NCBI GenBank assembly: GCA_963995505.1
Contig: OZ023184.1
Location: forward strand, 8,262,308 to 8,326,307
Length of the DNA: 64,000 bases
Direction: 5' to 3'
DNA from: Hypericum androsaemum
Taxonomy: Eukaryota > Streptophyta > Magnoliopsida > Malpighiales > Hypericaceae
A program made the translations under genes and the position numbers. Positions within the stretch are counted from its first letter, which is position 1, and each line of letters begins with the position of its first letter. The notes under the pieces are model-generated. The model was not told the origin of the DNA. It searched no databases and worked only from the letters and a program-made list of their open reading frames with translations. Positions 9,538-20,100 of this stretch are shown here, one piece after another.

Positions 9538-10850
9538 GGGCAAATTACCCTCACATCCCTGTACTTTGGTCAGCCTCCCCCTAGGGTCCCTGGATTTTGG
9601 AAAATGATTGTCCCGTCCCTAAGTTTTGATGATAATAGACTCTCGGGTCCCTGGAGCCGAAATATTCCATATTCTCCGGCGAAACCCTACTTGAAATGAC
9701 CAAAATGCCCCTTGCACTTAAACCAAAATCAAAACCAAAATTTCTCTCCCCTCTTCCCACTCTCTCCCTCCTCACACTTGCTTGTCCTCCTATCTTCTCC
9801 CCATTCTCTCCTCTCTCCTCCATCTTCTTCACCTTCTTCAACCCAATCCCAGAAACTAACATTTATATTCTTAAACACAAATCAAGGAAACTCAATTTTA
9901 ATTCCTGATTTATTCTTAAACCCAAATCCAGAAAACATAAATTTTAATTCTAAGTTTATTCTTAAACCCAAATCCAGAGAAAACCAAGTTAGAAAAATAA
10001 AAAAAATCAACAAAACAAACAAGAAAACTCGAGAAAGAAAAGGGACGAACTTGATCTGCTCGTTGACGGCGGCCTCGCTCTCATCGGCGTACTTCTGTCT
10101 GGCGAGGGACGCCTGGGGGACGGTCGGGACGAGGTCGAGTTCCTTCTTCACCTCCTCAAACGGCTCGAATAGGATGCCGGTCAGCGGGCCGCTGTTCGCC
10201 CCTCCACCCTCGGCGCCGGCGACCACCATCCGCCCGTTAGCGGCTGTCACCGCCCTCCCCTTCACCGGAACGCACGCGGGGCCCGTCCCGACCGGGCTGT
10301 TCACGTGGGGAAGAGGCACGGCCAGGGGCAAAAATCCACGCGAGGCCTTGAGCATCATTTTCTTTTTTTTTTCCTTGTTTGCTTTGGTGTGAGGATGGAT
10401 GAGAGATGAGGGCGGATTTCGTGGCAGGGAATGGAGGAGAATCGGATAATTAGGATTCTAATTAAGATAATTTAGAATTTTCTTAAAAGGGGAATTAGGG
10501 TTCTAATTTAGTATGGTTTGAAAGCCTCGGGCGGAATTTTTTATCAGTTCATCAGAATTTCCATTTATAATTAGTTTTGATTCTCTTTAAAAAAAATTTG
10601 GTTGAAGGTGGGAGGAAGAAGATGAAATGGGAGGAAGAAGGGGAAGGAAAGAGAATTATTTTTATTTTTTAGTGGGAGGGTAGTTTGGTCATTTCAAGTG
10701 GGGTTTCGCCGGAGAATATGGAATATTCCGGCTCCAGGGACCCGAGAGTCTATTATCATCAAAACTTAGGGACGGGACAATCATTTTCCAAAATCCAGGG
10801 ACTCTAGGGGGAGGCTGACCAAAGTACCGGGATGTGAGGGTAATTTGCCC
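9538..10850. mobile_element. Pack-MULE carrying ferritin exon 1
   Basis: This is a 1313-bp non-autonomous Mutator-like element. Terminal inverted repeats of about 167 bp (9538-9704 and 10684-10850) start with GGGCAAATTACCCTCACATC and differ at only about four positions. Both sides carry the perfect 9-bp target duplication TTTATTTTT (9529-9537 and 10851-10859), the length expected of MULEs. No transposase is present. Between the TIRs lies GC-rich host sequence recognisable as ferritin (separate entry). The near-identical TIRs and exact duplication point to a fairly recent insertion. Confidence 0.93.
10051..10358 (-). pseudogene. Captured ferritin exon 1 (plastid transit peptide plus mature N-terminus)
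   Basis: The minus-strand reading starts MMLKASRGF at 10358, gives a transit-peptide-like stretch, then [18 protein letters not shown] and [19 protein letters not shown]. This is the N-terminal extension and start of helix A of plant ferritin. It stops exactly at a usable exon-1 donor (ATCAA, then GT at 10050-10049) and runs on into what looks like part of intron 1. Upstream (10359-10440) there is sequence resembling the ferritin 5' UTR. The di-iron ferroxidase residues lie in later exons and are absent, so no iron-storing protein can be made. The reading stays open to 9882, which would give a 158-residue chimera if transcribed. Confidence 0.88.
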
Positions 10851-11102
10851 TTTATTTTTTCCCAAAAAAATTCTAAAAATATTAGAAAAATGGAATCTTG
10901 GAGGTTCCAGAACCATAATCATAATAATCATAAATTCAGATAACCATCGCGAAACCTTATTTCAAAATCGAAAATACATAATTACGTAACATCCGATAAT
11001 AGATATCAATTAATAACAAATTAACTTGTTTGAAAATATGTTGACTCGATACTAATCGAAACTATTGAATATTGGATAGCAAACAAGATGAATTTCAAAT
11101 AC

Positions 11103-11297
11103 CAACAAGCAATTAGATTAACTGGTGAGGGAGTTGTTTTAGCTTAACTAAGATTTCAGGTTCGAGTCATTGAGAACACAACAGTGTTAAATACTTGTTG
11201 GGAGAGCTTTGTCACCTTTCAAAGATCCTATCCGGCTCGAACTTGAATTAGTCGGCCCAGTGAACCGGATACCAAGTAGTTATAAATAAATAAAAAG
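11103..11297 (+). mobile_element. tRNA-type SINE with 18-bp target duplication
   Basis: This 195-bp insert is flanked by the perfect repeat AAGATGAATTTCAAATAC (11085-11102 and 11298-11315). Inside are a degenerate pol III A box (TTAGATTAACTGG, about 11113-11125) and a B box (GGTTCGAGTC, 11159-11168). It ends in a simple tail, ATAAATAAATAAAAAG. Size, internal promoter, tail and long target duplication are those of a plant SINE. Confidence 0.85.
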
Positions 11298-11345
11298 AAG
11301 ATGAATTTCAAATACGGATGTTTGAAATTTCTCTATAGTATTTTG

Positions 11346-11770
11346 CATGGTTTTAAAAAACGCAGTCCGACCGGTAGGACCACGAAACGGGCACAAGACC
11401 AAGTCTTTTTAGGCTTTTGACCAGGGTCTATACTAACTGGACCAAATCTGGTCAGACCGGCCGATTTTGAGGTCCACCCTGACCGGTCGAACACAGTTAG
11501 TACAAAAATGGGCGAAATTGACTTTTTTGGTGGTTTTCGAGGAAAAAAATTGATTTGACAAAATATAAAGTAATAAATAAATAAAAAATTAGATTTATAG
11601 AGTGGAGAGATAAAAAAATCAAGTCTACTTTTTTTTGTATGGAAAATAAGTATATTTTAACCTACATATATATATTATTTAAAAATAAAAATATTTTTGG
11701 TCCGACCGGTCGACCCAAAAAATGGTAGGAATTCCGGGTCGTAGCTCTACGCCAGGTTTTAAAACCATGG
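11346..11770. mobile_element. MITE-like element, family with GACCGG motifs (copy A)
   Basis: Its ends are inverted: CATGGTTTTAAAAAACG at the left and the complement of CATGGTTTTAAAACC at the right. The interior is rich in GGTCCGACCGG/CTGACCGGTCG blocks near both ends with an AT-rich centre. It has no coding capacity. Similar sequence occurs near 29080-29425 and 38248-38744. A hAT-type MITE is plausible, but I could not define an 8-bp target duplication. Confidence 0.65.
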
Positions 11771-13172
11771 TATAAATTCGCCTACGCCAGGGATTGAACA
11801 CTGAACCTCTTGATTATATACAACTGATGTTTGTCTAAAATACGCATTAAACGCATAGGATTTCGAGTCGTTATTGCATGTTTGTCTTTAGTTTAGCATC
11901 GTTTTAGTAAACATTTGAGTTTTGGGTGACTAATAAGTTCTTTGTGCTAAATTGTAGGAAAAGGAGGCAAATTTGGAAAGAATTATACTTGGAGAAGAAG
12001 TCTGGCAGGGACAGCTGACTTGGAAGGGTATTTCGGTCAACTTTGGAGCCGAATCTGAGGATGCGTATTTGACAGACAATTGAAGATATTTCTTTCCTCT
12101 TTCCGTGCATATAAAGAACGCCTAAATCGGATATCGGAAGAGAAAGTTATGATCAAAATACTGAAGGCTGGTCTGGCAGAATATTATCAGCGAATATTCG
12201 GGACAATATTAGAAATTCGGTTTTCTGCATCACGGAAGACTCTCGAAACGGCTTCTCTAGGTTTTTACACTTAGGAGGGCTTATATATAACCCTCTAGAC
12301 TTATTTTAGACGACACTTTTCATTCCAGAGAACATATACTTTATTTTTGTCTTTGTCAAGACTATGAGGAACTAAACCTCTAGGTTGATTCGAGGGAGGA
12401 GACCCAGGTTTTGGTTGTGAGGATCTTGGTTATTCAATTTAATTCAGTAGCATTTACTTATTCCTTGTGCTTATTATTGTTCTTGAATAGTTTTGCGGTT
12501 GTGAATTTATTCTAGAACTGATTTGCCATTGATTCTTGATTAGCGATTGCAGTTAGGAATTGAACTAGGAGCAAGGTTAATTCAGCGAGGAACGGTCGTT
12601 ACCAAACTAATTAACTAAGAATAAGTAAGGCTAGTTCGTACATACCAAGGTTTTGAGTATAATCGCTAGGAGTAGGAACATCTATTCTTAATGCTATTAT
12701 CTTATAGAATAGAAATCGGTTGATATTCTATCTACTAGGTAATAAACAACCAGTTAGGCGGTCGTTTGGCTAGTTGATTGTTGGATGTTTGTGGTTTCTT
12801 TGCGGTTACGGGAGATTTACACCTACTTGCTACATGTATTAGATTATCTTTTGTGATCCAGTGATCAACCAACCTGTCGTGGTACTCCGATCTCGTATCT
12901 GCGGCTTTTCTCTCATTGATTTTTACTCTTACTTCTCTCTTCTGCGTTTTGTTGATTTTGTTTGATCTACAAATCTCTCAAAAACCCCCCTTTTACTTTT
13001 GTTTAAATAGTTAGATTAATTGAGTATTCGTTCCTCCTTGGATCTGACTCGGTATTTCTGCTTTCTTACTACAAATTAGTGAGCCGTGAATATCGGTTTA
13101 TTTTGAGGGGCCTCGACACGCTCGTCAACAACGCCTTGTGCCGTTGGGCTACAAGCACTTTGGCAGACTAAT
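11771..13172 (-). mobile_element. SINE split by a solo LTR
   Basis: With the LTR at 11825-13127 removed, the minus strand reads TAGCCCAACGGCACAAGG (A-box-like, 13141-13160) and, about 35 bases on, GTTCAATCCC (B-box-like, near 11790). The spacing suits a tRNA-derived SINE. The two halves are 13128-13172 and 11771-11824; outer borders are approximate. It is not a functional tRNA gene, since no cloverleaf can be drawn. Confidence 0.6.
11825..13127 (+). mobile_element. Solo LTR, gypsy-type family (1303 bp)
   Basis: It starts TGATGTTTGTC, ends ACACGCTCGTCA (TG...CA) and is flanked by the perfect 5-bp target duplication ACAAC (11820-11824 and 13128-13132). No internal region is present, so this is a solo LTR left by unequal recombination. 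It belongs to the same family as the 3' LTR at 62319-63619, which lies in the opposite orientation; that copy is preceded by a purine-rich tract, which fixes the reading direction. Confidence 0.92.
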
Positions 13173-13189
13173 TTATTTTATTTTGGAAT

Positions 13190-14254
13190 AAAGGCCAAAT
13201 AAGCTCCTCTATTTGTTCAAAAGGTTCACATAAGTTCTTGTACTTGAAAGTGACTCACATAAGCTCTTGTACTTTTCTAAATGGGTCAAATAACACCCTA
13301 AGAACATTTTTCCGGTCATCGGCGATACGTCATCAACTGACATGACATTTTTTCATTTAAAAATAGCTACATCATTAGTTTACATAGTGTCCTTGTCAAC
13401 TCAAAATGCCACATCATCAGGTATTTATTAATTTTTAATTAATCTCATCTTCTTCCCACGTTCCCCTTCCTTCCTCTCTCTCTCATCTCTCTCCGGAGAA
13501 AATTTAACACAAACCAGAGAAAAACCAAGGAAAATCAATACAAAATACTCCAATTAAAACGCCTATAGGGCATAAAAAGAGACAAAGAAGTGTATGGTAC
13601 AGTCTAAACCCACGAATTCAAATCTCAAGACCTCAAATAAATTTTAAGCAAAAAATTACTATTACTCTTAAACCTGAACAAAGAAGATATATATATAAAG
13701 AGAGGGGAAGATAAAAACGGATAAATAAACTTCAAATTAGAAATTAAAGGCTACGTTTGCATCCACCGAGAGCCTTCTACATCGGCGGCTTCTCACGGCC
13801 GAAGAGCCGCTTCATCTTCGACTTGAACAAGCTGGAGTCCGGCGACACAGACGCGGGAGGCGGCGATGCAGCTTTCTTCGGCTTCTTCTCTTCGTGATCC
13901 GAGTCCGACGAGCTACCGTCGAACTTCTCCTTTATCAATTGACTCCTCCTCCCCCATCGTTGTCATTTTTTTAATTTCTTATTTTTCTCCTTTATTAGTT
14001 TTTTAAGATTAATTAAAAATTAATAAATATCGGATGATGTAGCGTTTTGAGTTGACAAGGATACCATGTAAGTTAATGACATAATAATTTTTAAATGACA
14101 AAGATGTCATGTCAGCTAATGATATGTCATCGAAAAAATATTCTATGGTGTTATTTGACCCATTTAGAAAAGTACAAAGACTTAAGTAAATTACTTTCAA
14201 ATATAGAGATTTATGTGAATTTTTTGAGCAAATATAGAGAGTTATTTGACCTTT
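13190..14254. mobile_element. Pack-MULE carrying a reticulon-like fragment
   Basis: This is a 1065-bp element with long diverged inverted repeats of roughly 250 bp (13190-13440 and about 14005-14254). The left end reads AAAGGCCAAATAAGCTCC and the right end is the complement of AAAGGTCAAATAACTC. The flanks are T-rich on both sides but no exact 9-bp duplication survives, consistent with an older insertion. Between the repeats is a GC-rich island resembling reticulon coding sequence. No transposase is encoded. Confidence 0.8.
13749..13937 (-). pseudogene. Captured reticulon-like (RTNLB) N-terminal fragment
   Basis: The minus strand reads IKEKFDGSSSDSDHEEKKPK, a proline/serine linker, then KMKRLFGREKPPM, a stop, then KALGGCK. 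Plant RTNLB proteins have the same order just before their reticulon domain: a Ser/Asp/Glu-rich stretch, a K-x-[FL]-RLFGREKPV motif and a VLGGGKPAD motif. The premature stop and the absence of the hairpin membrane domain make it a dead fragment. The identification rests on short motifs. Confidence 0.62.
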
Positions 14255-14418
14255 ATTTTTTTATTTTTGTAATCCCATTTTCAATTAAAGAAAAGCGTGG
14301 CCGCGCGCCCCAACCCCTAAATAGCAAATGCTTAAATAGATAAGGCGGTGTATTCTCTTTTCCCTCCCAAGACTTGGTTTACTTCTTGCTTCAGCGAGAG
14401 GAGGAGATCGCGACGGAG

Positions 14419-15975
14419 ATGGCGAGCAGCAGCGGCGATCCGAGGAAGGAAAGAGAGGCGGAGGAGGAAGAGGAGACCTCGGCGGCCGGAGCTGGTGGAG
14501 GAGAAGACGAGGACACCGGCGCTCAGGTTGCTCCCATCGTTAAGCTTGAGAAAGTCGCCGTTACTACCGGCGAGGAGAACGAGGACGCTATTCTCGACTT
14601 GTTAGTTTTACTTCCCCTCCATTCCTTCTGTTTTCCTTTTTCATTTATTAACTTCCTATTTTGTTTTTTTTTCTGGAAATAATTGGAAAAACGAATAACA
14701 GAAAGGCGAAGCTGTACCGTTTTGACAAGGACGGGAACCAATGGAAGGAGAGAGGCGGAGGGAGCGTGAAGCTGTTGAAGCACAAGGACTCGGGGAAGGT
14801 TCGACTCGTTATGCGTCAATCTAAGACCCTCAAGATCTGCGCTAATCACTTAGGTTTTCCTCCGTCTCTTTCTCTAGGTTTTTTTTTAAATAGTGTATTA
14901 GTATATCATTTTATGTGCTTAGGACTAGCTAGAGAATGAGAGTATTGGATTGGGGTTTCAGTGACGGGGAGCATGAACGTGCAAGAGCACCACGGGAACG
15001 AAAAGTCCTGCCTCTGGCACGCTGCAGATTTCGCGGATGGGGAGCTCAAGGACGAGCTCTTCTGCATCAGATTCGCTTCTATCGAGAGTAACGTTCTCTG
15101 CTTCCTTAACTCATATTGTGCTCTCTTGTTGAGCATTGTTTAACCCGTGTCTCAAAGAAGCTCTATTGCCTTGCTAGTGTCTTTTTGCTTATGTAAATGT
15201 TGTTAGGATATGTAGCAACTGATTGTAACTGGACATTGACGTTGGAGATAGCGGTTAATGGGATCGGTTTACTGTTACTGATTTGCTATCAACGATTTGT
15301 TTATGTTTTGTTTTTTAGGATTACATTTTCAGTTTTAGTTCATGATCAAGAGTAATTGACTTTAGTTATTGGTTCAACCTTGGTTTCCTGAAAAGTGCTT
15401 TTTGAAAATGCATATTCCTAGAGGTAATTTAAGTGTTGCCTCCAACAACTGACATTGACATCGGGTATTGAGGATTTATTATTGAGATTCTGGTAATCCG
15501 TCTATTGTGAACTTAATAGATTGCTTCTTGAAAGACTTTGCTTCCTAACTGTAGTGGTGAGTACTTGTGTATCTGAACTAGGAAAACCCTCTCCGAGGTT
15601 GCCTCTTACATGTTTTATAGTGCTTGGTTGACCCGTCTTAGCGGCCGAAACCGGTAGAATTTTTGTAAGGAGTCAAGAAGATATAGATGTATATATCTGC
15701 ATGCTGATAGATGTTCATTCCGAAACTTTACTCTTCCGATTCTGTGGTCAGATTGCAAAACATTTATGGAGACCATTCAAGAGGTGGCGGAAACGCAAGG
15801 AAAGAAAGAGGAGAACGAGGATGCTGCAGACGCTGCTGGACTTCTTGAGAAACTGACTGTTGACGATGGTAAAACTGATGCAAAAGGAACAGAGGAGACT
15901 CCTGTAGCCAAGGAAGATAGTGAAGCAAAGGAAGAGGAATGGCTATTGGTAGATGCTAAAACTGATGTCGAGTGA
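14419..15975 (+). CDS. RANBP1: Ran-binding protein 1 (RanBP1), 227 aa
   Basis: This is a cytosolic cofactor that binds Ran-GTP and, with RanGAP, drives GTP hydrolysis and cargo release during nuclear transport. Exons are 14419-14600, 14702-14853, 14962-15087 and 15752-15975, with GT-AG introns and a closed frame. The N-terminus is acidic (Glu-rich, residues 11-22). The Ran-binding domain runs from about residue 40 to 165 and includes KAKLYRF (62-68), the signature WKERG (75-79), the [13 protein letters not shown] strand and the [20 protein letters not shown] block. The tail is Lys/Glu-rich. Length and exon structure are typical of plant RanBP1. Part of exon 1, intron 1 and exon 2 is duplicated at 4798-4958. 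It sits tail-to-tail with the importin-11-like gene, which also belongs to the Ran system; I take that as coincidence. Confidence 0.95.
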
Positions 15976-17158
15976 GTGCTTATGGGAACAATGGCGATTC
16001 GGATTTACGGAGCAGTCGGTTTGTTGTTTGCACCGCAGGTTATCGATGGATGATATATGTACGCAAGTAGTTGGTAGTTTAATTAGATCATGTTTGTTTA
16101 GGGTTTGGTTTATCTGTTGATTAGGCGTTACAAAGATATCCTCGGGGTTTACAGTTACGGAGATCGATCTGTTTGCATAGGCAGAAAATCGTGCAGGTAA
16201 TATTTTTCGATGGTTCACCAAAGAGTCGAGTGCTTTTTAAGCTTGAGGATTTCCGGATTTAGGTGGATCGTCGGCTATCCCTAATATATTACTTTTAGGT
16301 CACAGTGTACTGTTGATAAACGTTACTAGAGAACATTGGTTCGCTTAAACATTGATGCTAAACTGCGAACCATAAATTCAAATCTCATGAAAGTAAAGAT
16401 TCACATTCAATAGTGCTCGACTTACCATTTAGCCATGTTCCGTTCCAAATGAAGTTAGTATAAACCGCAGCTTATAATGGCAAGCATAAAATCTTCTGTT
16501 CACACGATTGGGCTAAAGAGAACGCTGAGGGAGCAACGACAAAGGTCACACTATGATCAAGACAGTAAATTCCTCAAGCAGCCCGTCAACGTGCCCCGTA
16601 ATATAAAGGCCTCTCACTTCACCAATGGAAAGCACTAACAACAATTCGCTTAAAAAGAAATTTACACCGCACCTCTGTAAACCATCAAAAAATTCAAGTG
16701 CTTTGTACCTATAAGCTTGCTGCAACCTTGATTCTCTCAATGTTTAGACAGGGACCAGGAAGCTATTTACAAGTCAGTCGTATTGAGCCAAAGGGCTCAT
16801 TCAGATGAATGAAGCTCGGGGAAAGATGTTGTATGCCCGGCAAGAGACATGGACTCACGAGCACACATCGCCAACACAAGCCGCAAAGAGCAAGAGGCCA
16901 CCTGGAATATACAAAATAACACCTCGTAACAGGTCCCACGAAACAAAAGCAAATAATGTAGTTGCAGACTCCATGGAAGCAATCTGGACGACTGTAACCT
17001 CCTTGGATAATTAGTGTGGAGATTCTGAGAAAAATGACTGTAAACTGGGCCCCAAAGAATCTTCAGAATCTTAACCTATGTCCAACGTGATAACAAAAAA
17101 TTGAAGGAACTGCTCCATAGGATACCAACGAAGTTGGGAATCAAAGATCAAGGTCTGG
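15976..17158. other. Convergent 3' flanks of RANBP1 and the importin gene
   Basis: This spacer holds the probable 3' UTRs of the two convergent genes. I see no other gene and no element ends. Confidence 0.55.
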
Positions 17159-20100
17159 CTACGGCATCTTCAGAGCCTTTTTCAGTTGCGCCAAAGCGGA
17201 AGGATGCATTCTATTAATGGCTACATTGAATGATTCGCCATGAAGTGCAGAACAGGCTTGTAGATTGTCTCTAACCGAGTTATCCAGCGCAATCTGGTTT
17301 ATGGGGTCTGAAAATTTGATCTGTTGGAGAAAGGAGCACATCAGTTTCCACATGTCATGGATTTTTTTCAACTAACATTTTGCACCCGGGTTGTGCCACA
17401 AAATCCAGTTGAAACTTGCACAGCAGACTTGGGTAAGTAAACTATTTAGGAGAGATCCCTGGTGCATTCACCTGTCGTCTTCTGAACTCTTTACTTGCAA
17501 CAATCACTTCACCCTGAGAACGGTTGGAGCTCATGTTGTCCCCACTGCCATGCAACAGTGGTAAAACCTGTCAACCTTAATACTGGTTGAACAAGTATTA
17601 ATGCAAGATAACAGAGGGGGTCTACGAGAATGTAACCTGGAATCTTCCTCGGTCAAATCATCACTTCCGCTCATGATTACTGTTGTGCAGACACTGCATG
17701 GGACGAAAACAGTAAATATACTGAAACATAATGCCCAGACATCGTTAGCAGATGCAGCAAAATTGCAGTAGCACCTTAGAATCTGGTCCAGCCTATCCAG
17801 GAGTTGAGGCAATCTTAATGTCAAGGTTATTGAAAGGGCTAAACCATACATCTTTCTCTGGCTGCTAGATGCATTATCTGCCTGCATCAGAAAACTGAGA
17901 TCCACGAGCCTCAAAAACAACATATATAAATTATCCAAGAAAGAAGGTGCGAGATCTACTCACCTTGTCAACCCATAAGTCAACTAAGCTGAGAAGCACA
18001 CTTTCATCAGTTGAAATTCCGGCTTGCTGAAGGAGCATCATGAGTGATGGTTCTGCTGTCGATTGAGCAAAATAACTCGGATTTGACACCAAGATTCTTG
18101 CCAGTATTGCACCCGAAGATGCTTTAACAGCTGTCTTGGATGGATCGCGGTCGTCCCCTCCACTCAAACATACCACAATCAATTTCTAGCCACAAAGAAT
18201 TAACAGCAGTAAATATTTGTTCAAAGGTAACATGAAAACTCCAAACAGTTAGAGAATTGCTCGTACTTGCAAGGTACTGTTGATCAAAGGTGGAACCTGT
18301 TCAGGGAAGCACTGAAAGATTGCAAAAACTGGTAAGAATGAGCTTTCACGGTATTTAGGCAATAGAAAAAAGCTACAAACGCAAGAAAATCAATACTACT
18401 GCATTTGATCTTATAGTAAAAACAATACTGTCCAAATAATTACAGCATTAACTACCCATATGAGAAGTATGATAAGCTACTACTATAAACTCCCTCAACG
18501 TGAGCATACACGCTAACGTAAAAAAACTCAGCACGATGAACAAGTACCTGTATCAACAAATCAATGATGGGAAGTATTGACAGCAGTCCTTTATCATTGA
18601 CATTTCCAACAATGAGATCATGCAGTTTGGCGATGTTTGAAGCATGCACACTGACAAACTCATTTCCCCCCAGTAAAACATAACTCTCAATAATGCTGAC
18701 AGAAACCTGCAAAATTTAGTTAAAATTGGATGGATATGTACAAGCAGATTGAAGAGCTTTTTTTCTCTTTTCTCCGAGTATTGAACAGTTGAGACAATAG
18801 GCAAAACCAACAAGTTCTTGAAAATTATTCCTCTTCCAGGTAAAAAAAATTTAGATTAGAAAAATTCCAAAAGCAAAAAAGACAAGGACTAGAACTATGT
18901 TTTTAATAGTCCACAGAATTCCAACTAGTCATTCGGTCATGAAATTGCAGCGACAAAGCCCATAGAGCTCACTGATACAATATTATGGCGATCAAATTTA
19001 CTGAACCTGCAAGTGATCAAAGCTTCTTTCCAGGATGTCCACCAAACACGGGAAATAAGATAGTAACTGAGGAACCATAGCAGGAGCGTGAGAAAGTGTG
19101 GCTTCCCATAACTGCAGAGAGGTACACAACAAATGATAAGATCTCCTTGATTTTAAGCAGAATGGCATTTCAAGCCGACACTTACTAACCAGCATGCTGT
19201 CTTCCAGAAGATTGAGTTCATCAGGGTTAGTGATATCAATTCCCCACTGCAGGATGGGCAACAGCACATTGTAGCAACTGGGCGATTGATACCCAAGTGC
19301 AACAACAAAGTTCTTCAGAGCAATGAGAAGTTGAATCTGAAGAAGACTCTCACCAGAAGATTCCTCCCAAACCTTTCCAAGCAACAAAAACAAGTTCATA
19401 AAAATACCAGATGACCAAAACAAGCATCTTTTGCAGAAATGCACAGCAATCGACGTGTCCCAAGGAATGCTGCATGATTCCTAAGAAAAAGTCTCCTAAA
19501 AGACCACTAACAATCAGTTTATTAGGAGACCACTGATTTCAAATGATTACAATTGCAATATCATACATAAATAAACAAACATCAGGAAGCGTCAGAGCAA
19601 GACATCATACAACCTGCTGGAAGAACTGCACCAACTTGCCCACAAATGGATGTACTTCACTGACACGTCCTATTAGAACAGAGATCAAATTCAAAACCTG
19701 AACCTGAAAATGCAACCAAATGAAAGAAGGCGAAATGTCATACTAATGCTTTACATTTCAAAAAGTGGGGGTAGCATAATACAAAATAATGGTCAACATT
19801 AAAATCCTAAATCATGTTTGCCATGCAACCATGAGATTTATGTTAGTTAAGATAATCAAGCAAGGAATATCGAAACAACAGGATTTTCGACAATGGCTAA
19901 CATTTGTTCAATTTAAGATCATCAATGGTGTCTAGTCCTAGTGAAAATTCTCTTCTAATTTTAGCTTTCAACATAACTGTAGAGCTTGCCAACCATTTGT
20001 CACTATTCATTTCATACCAGTATAAGATTGATCCGAAATCGTTATATAGCGAGTTCCAGCCTCTTATTAAACTGCAACAATATTCAAGATATCATAAAAA

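Noticed and set aside
11159..11168. tRNA gene at the GGTTCGAGTC motif
   Set aside because: No cloverleaf; the flanking 18-bp duplication and A-rich tail show a SINE.
17472..17580. Exon 22 of the importin gene starting at 17569 (acceptor after GTTGACAG)
   Set aside because: It brings in a stop after 13 codons; the acceptor giving 17544 keeps frame and yields SSGDNMSSNRS.
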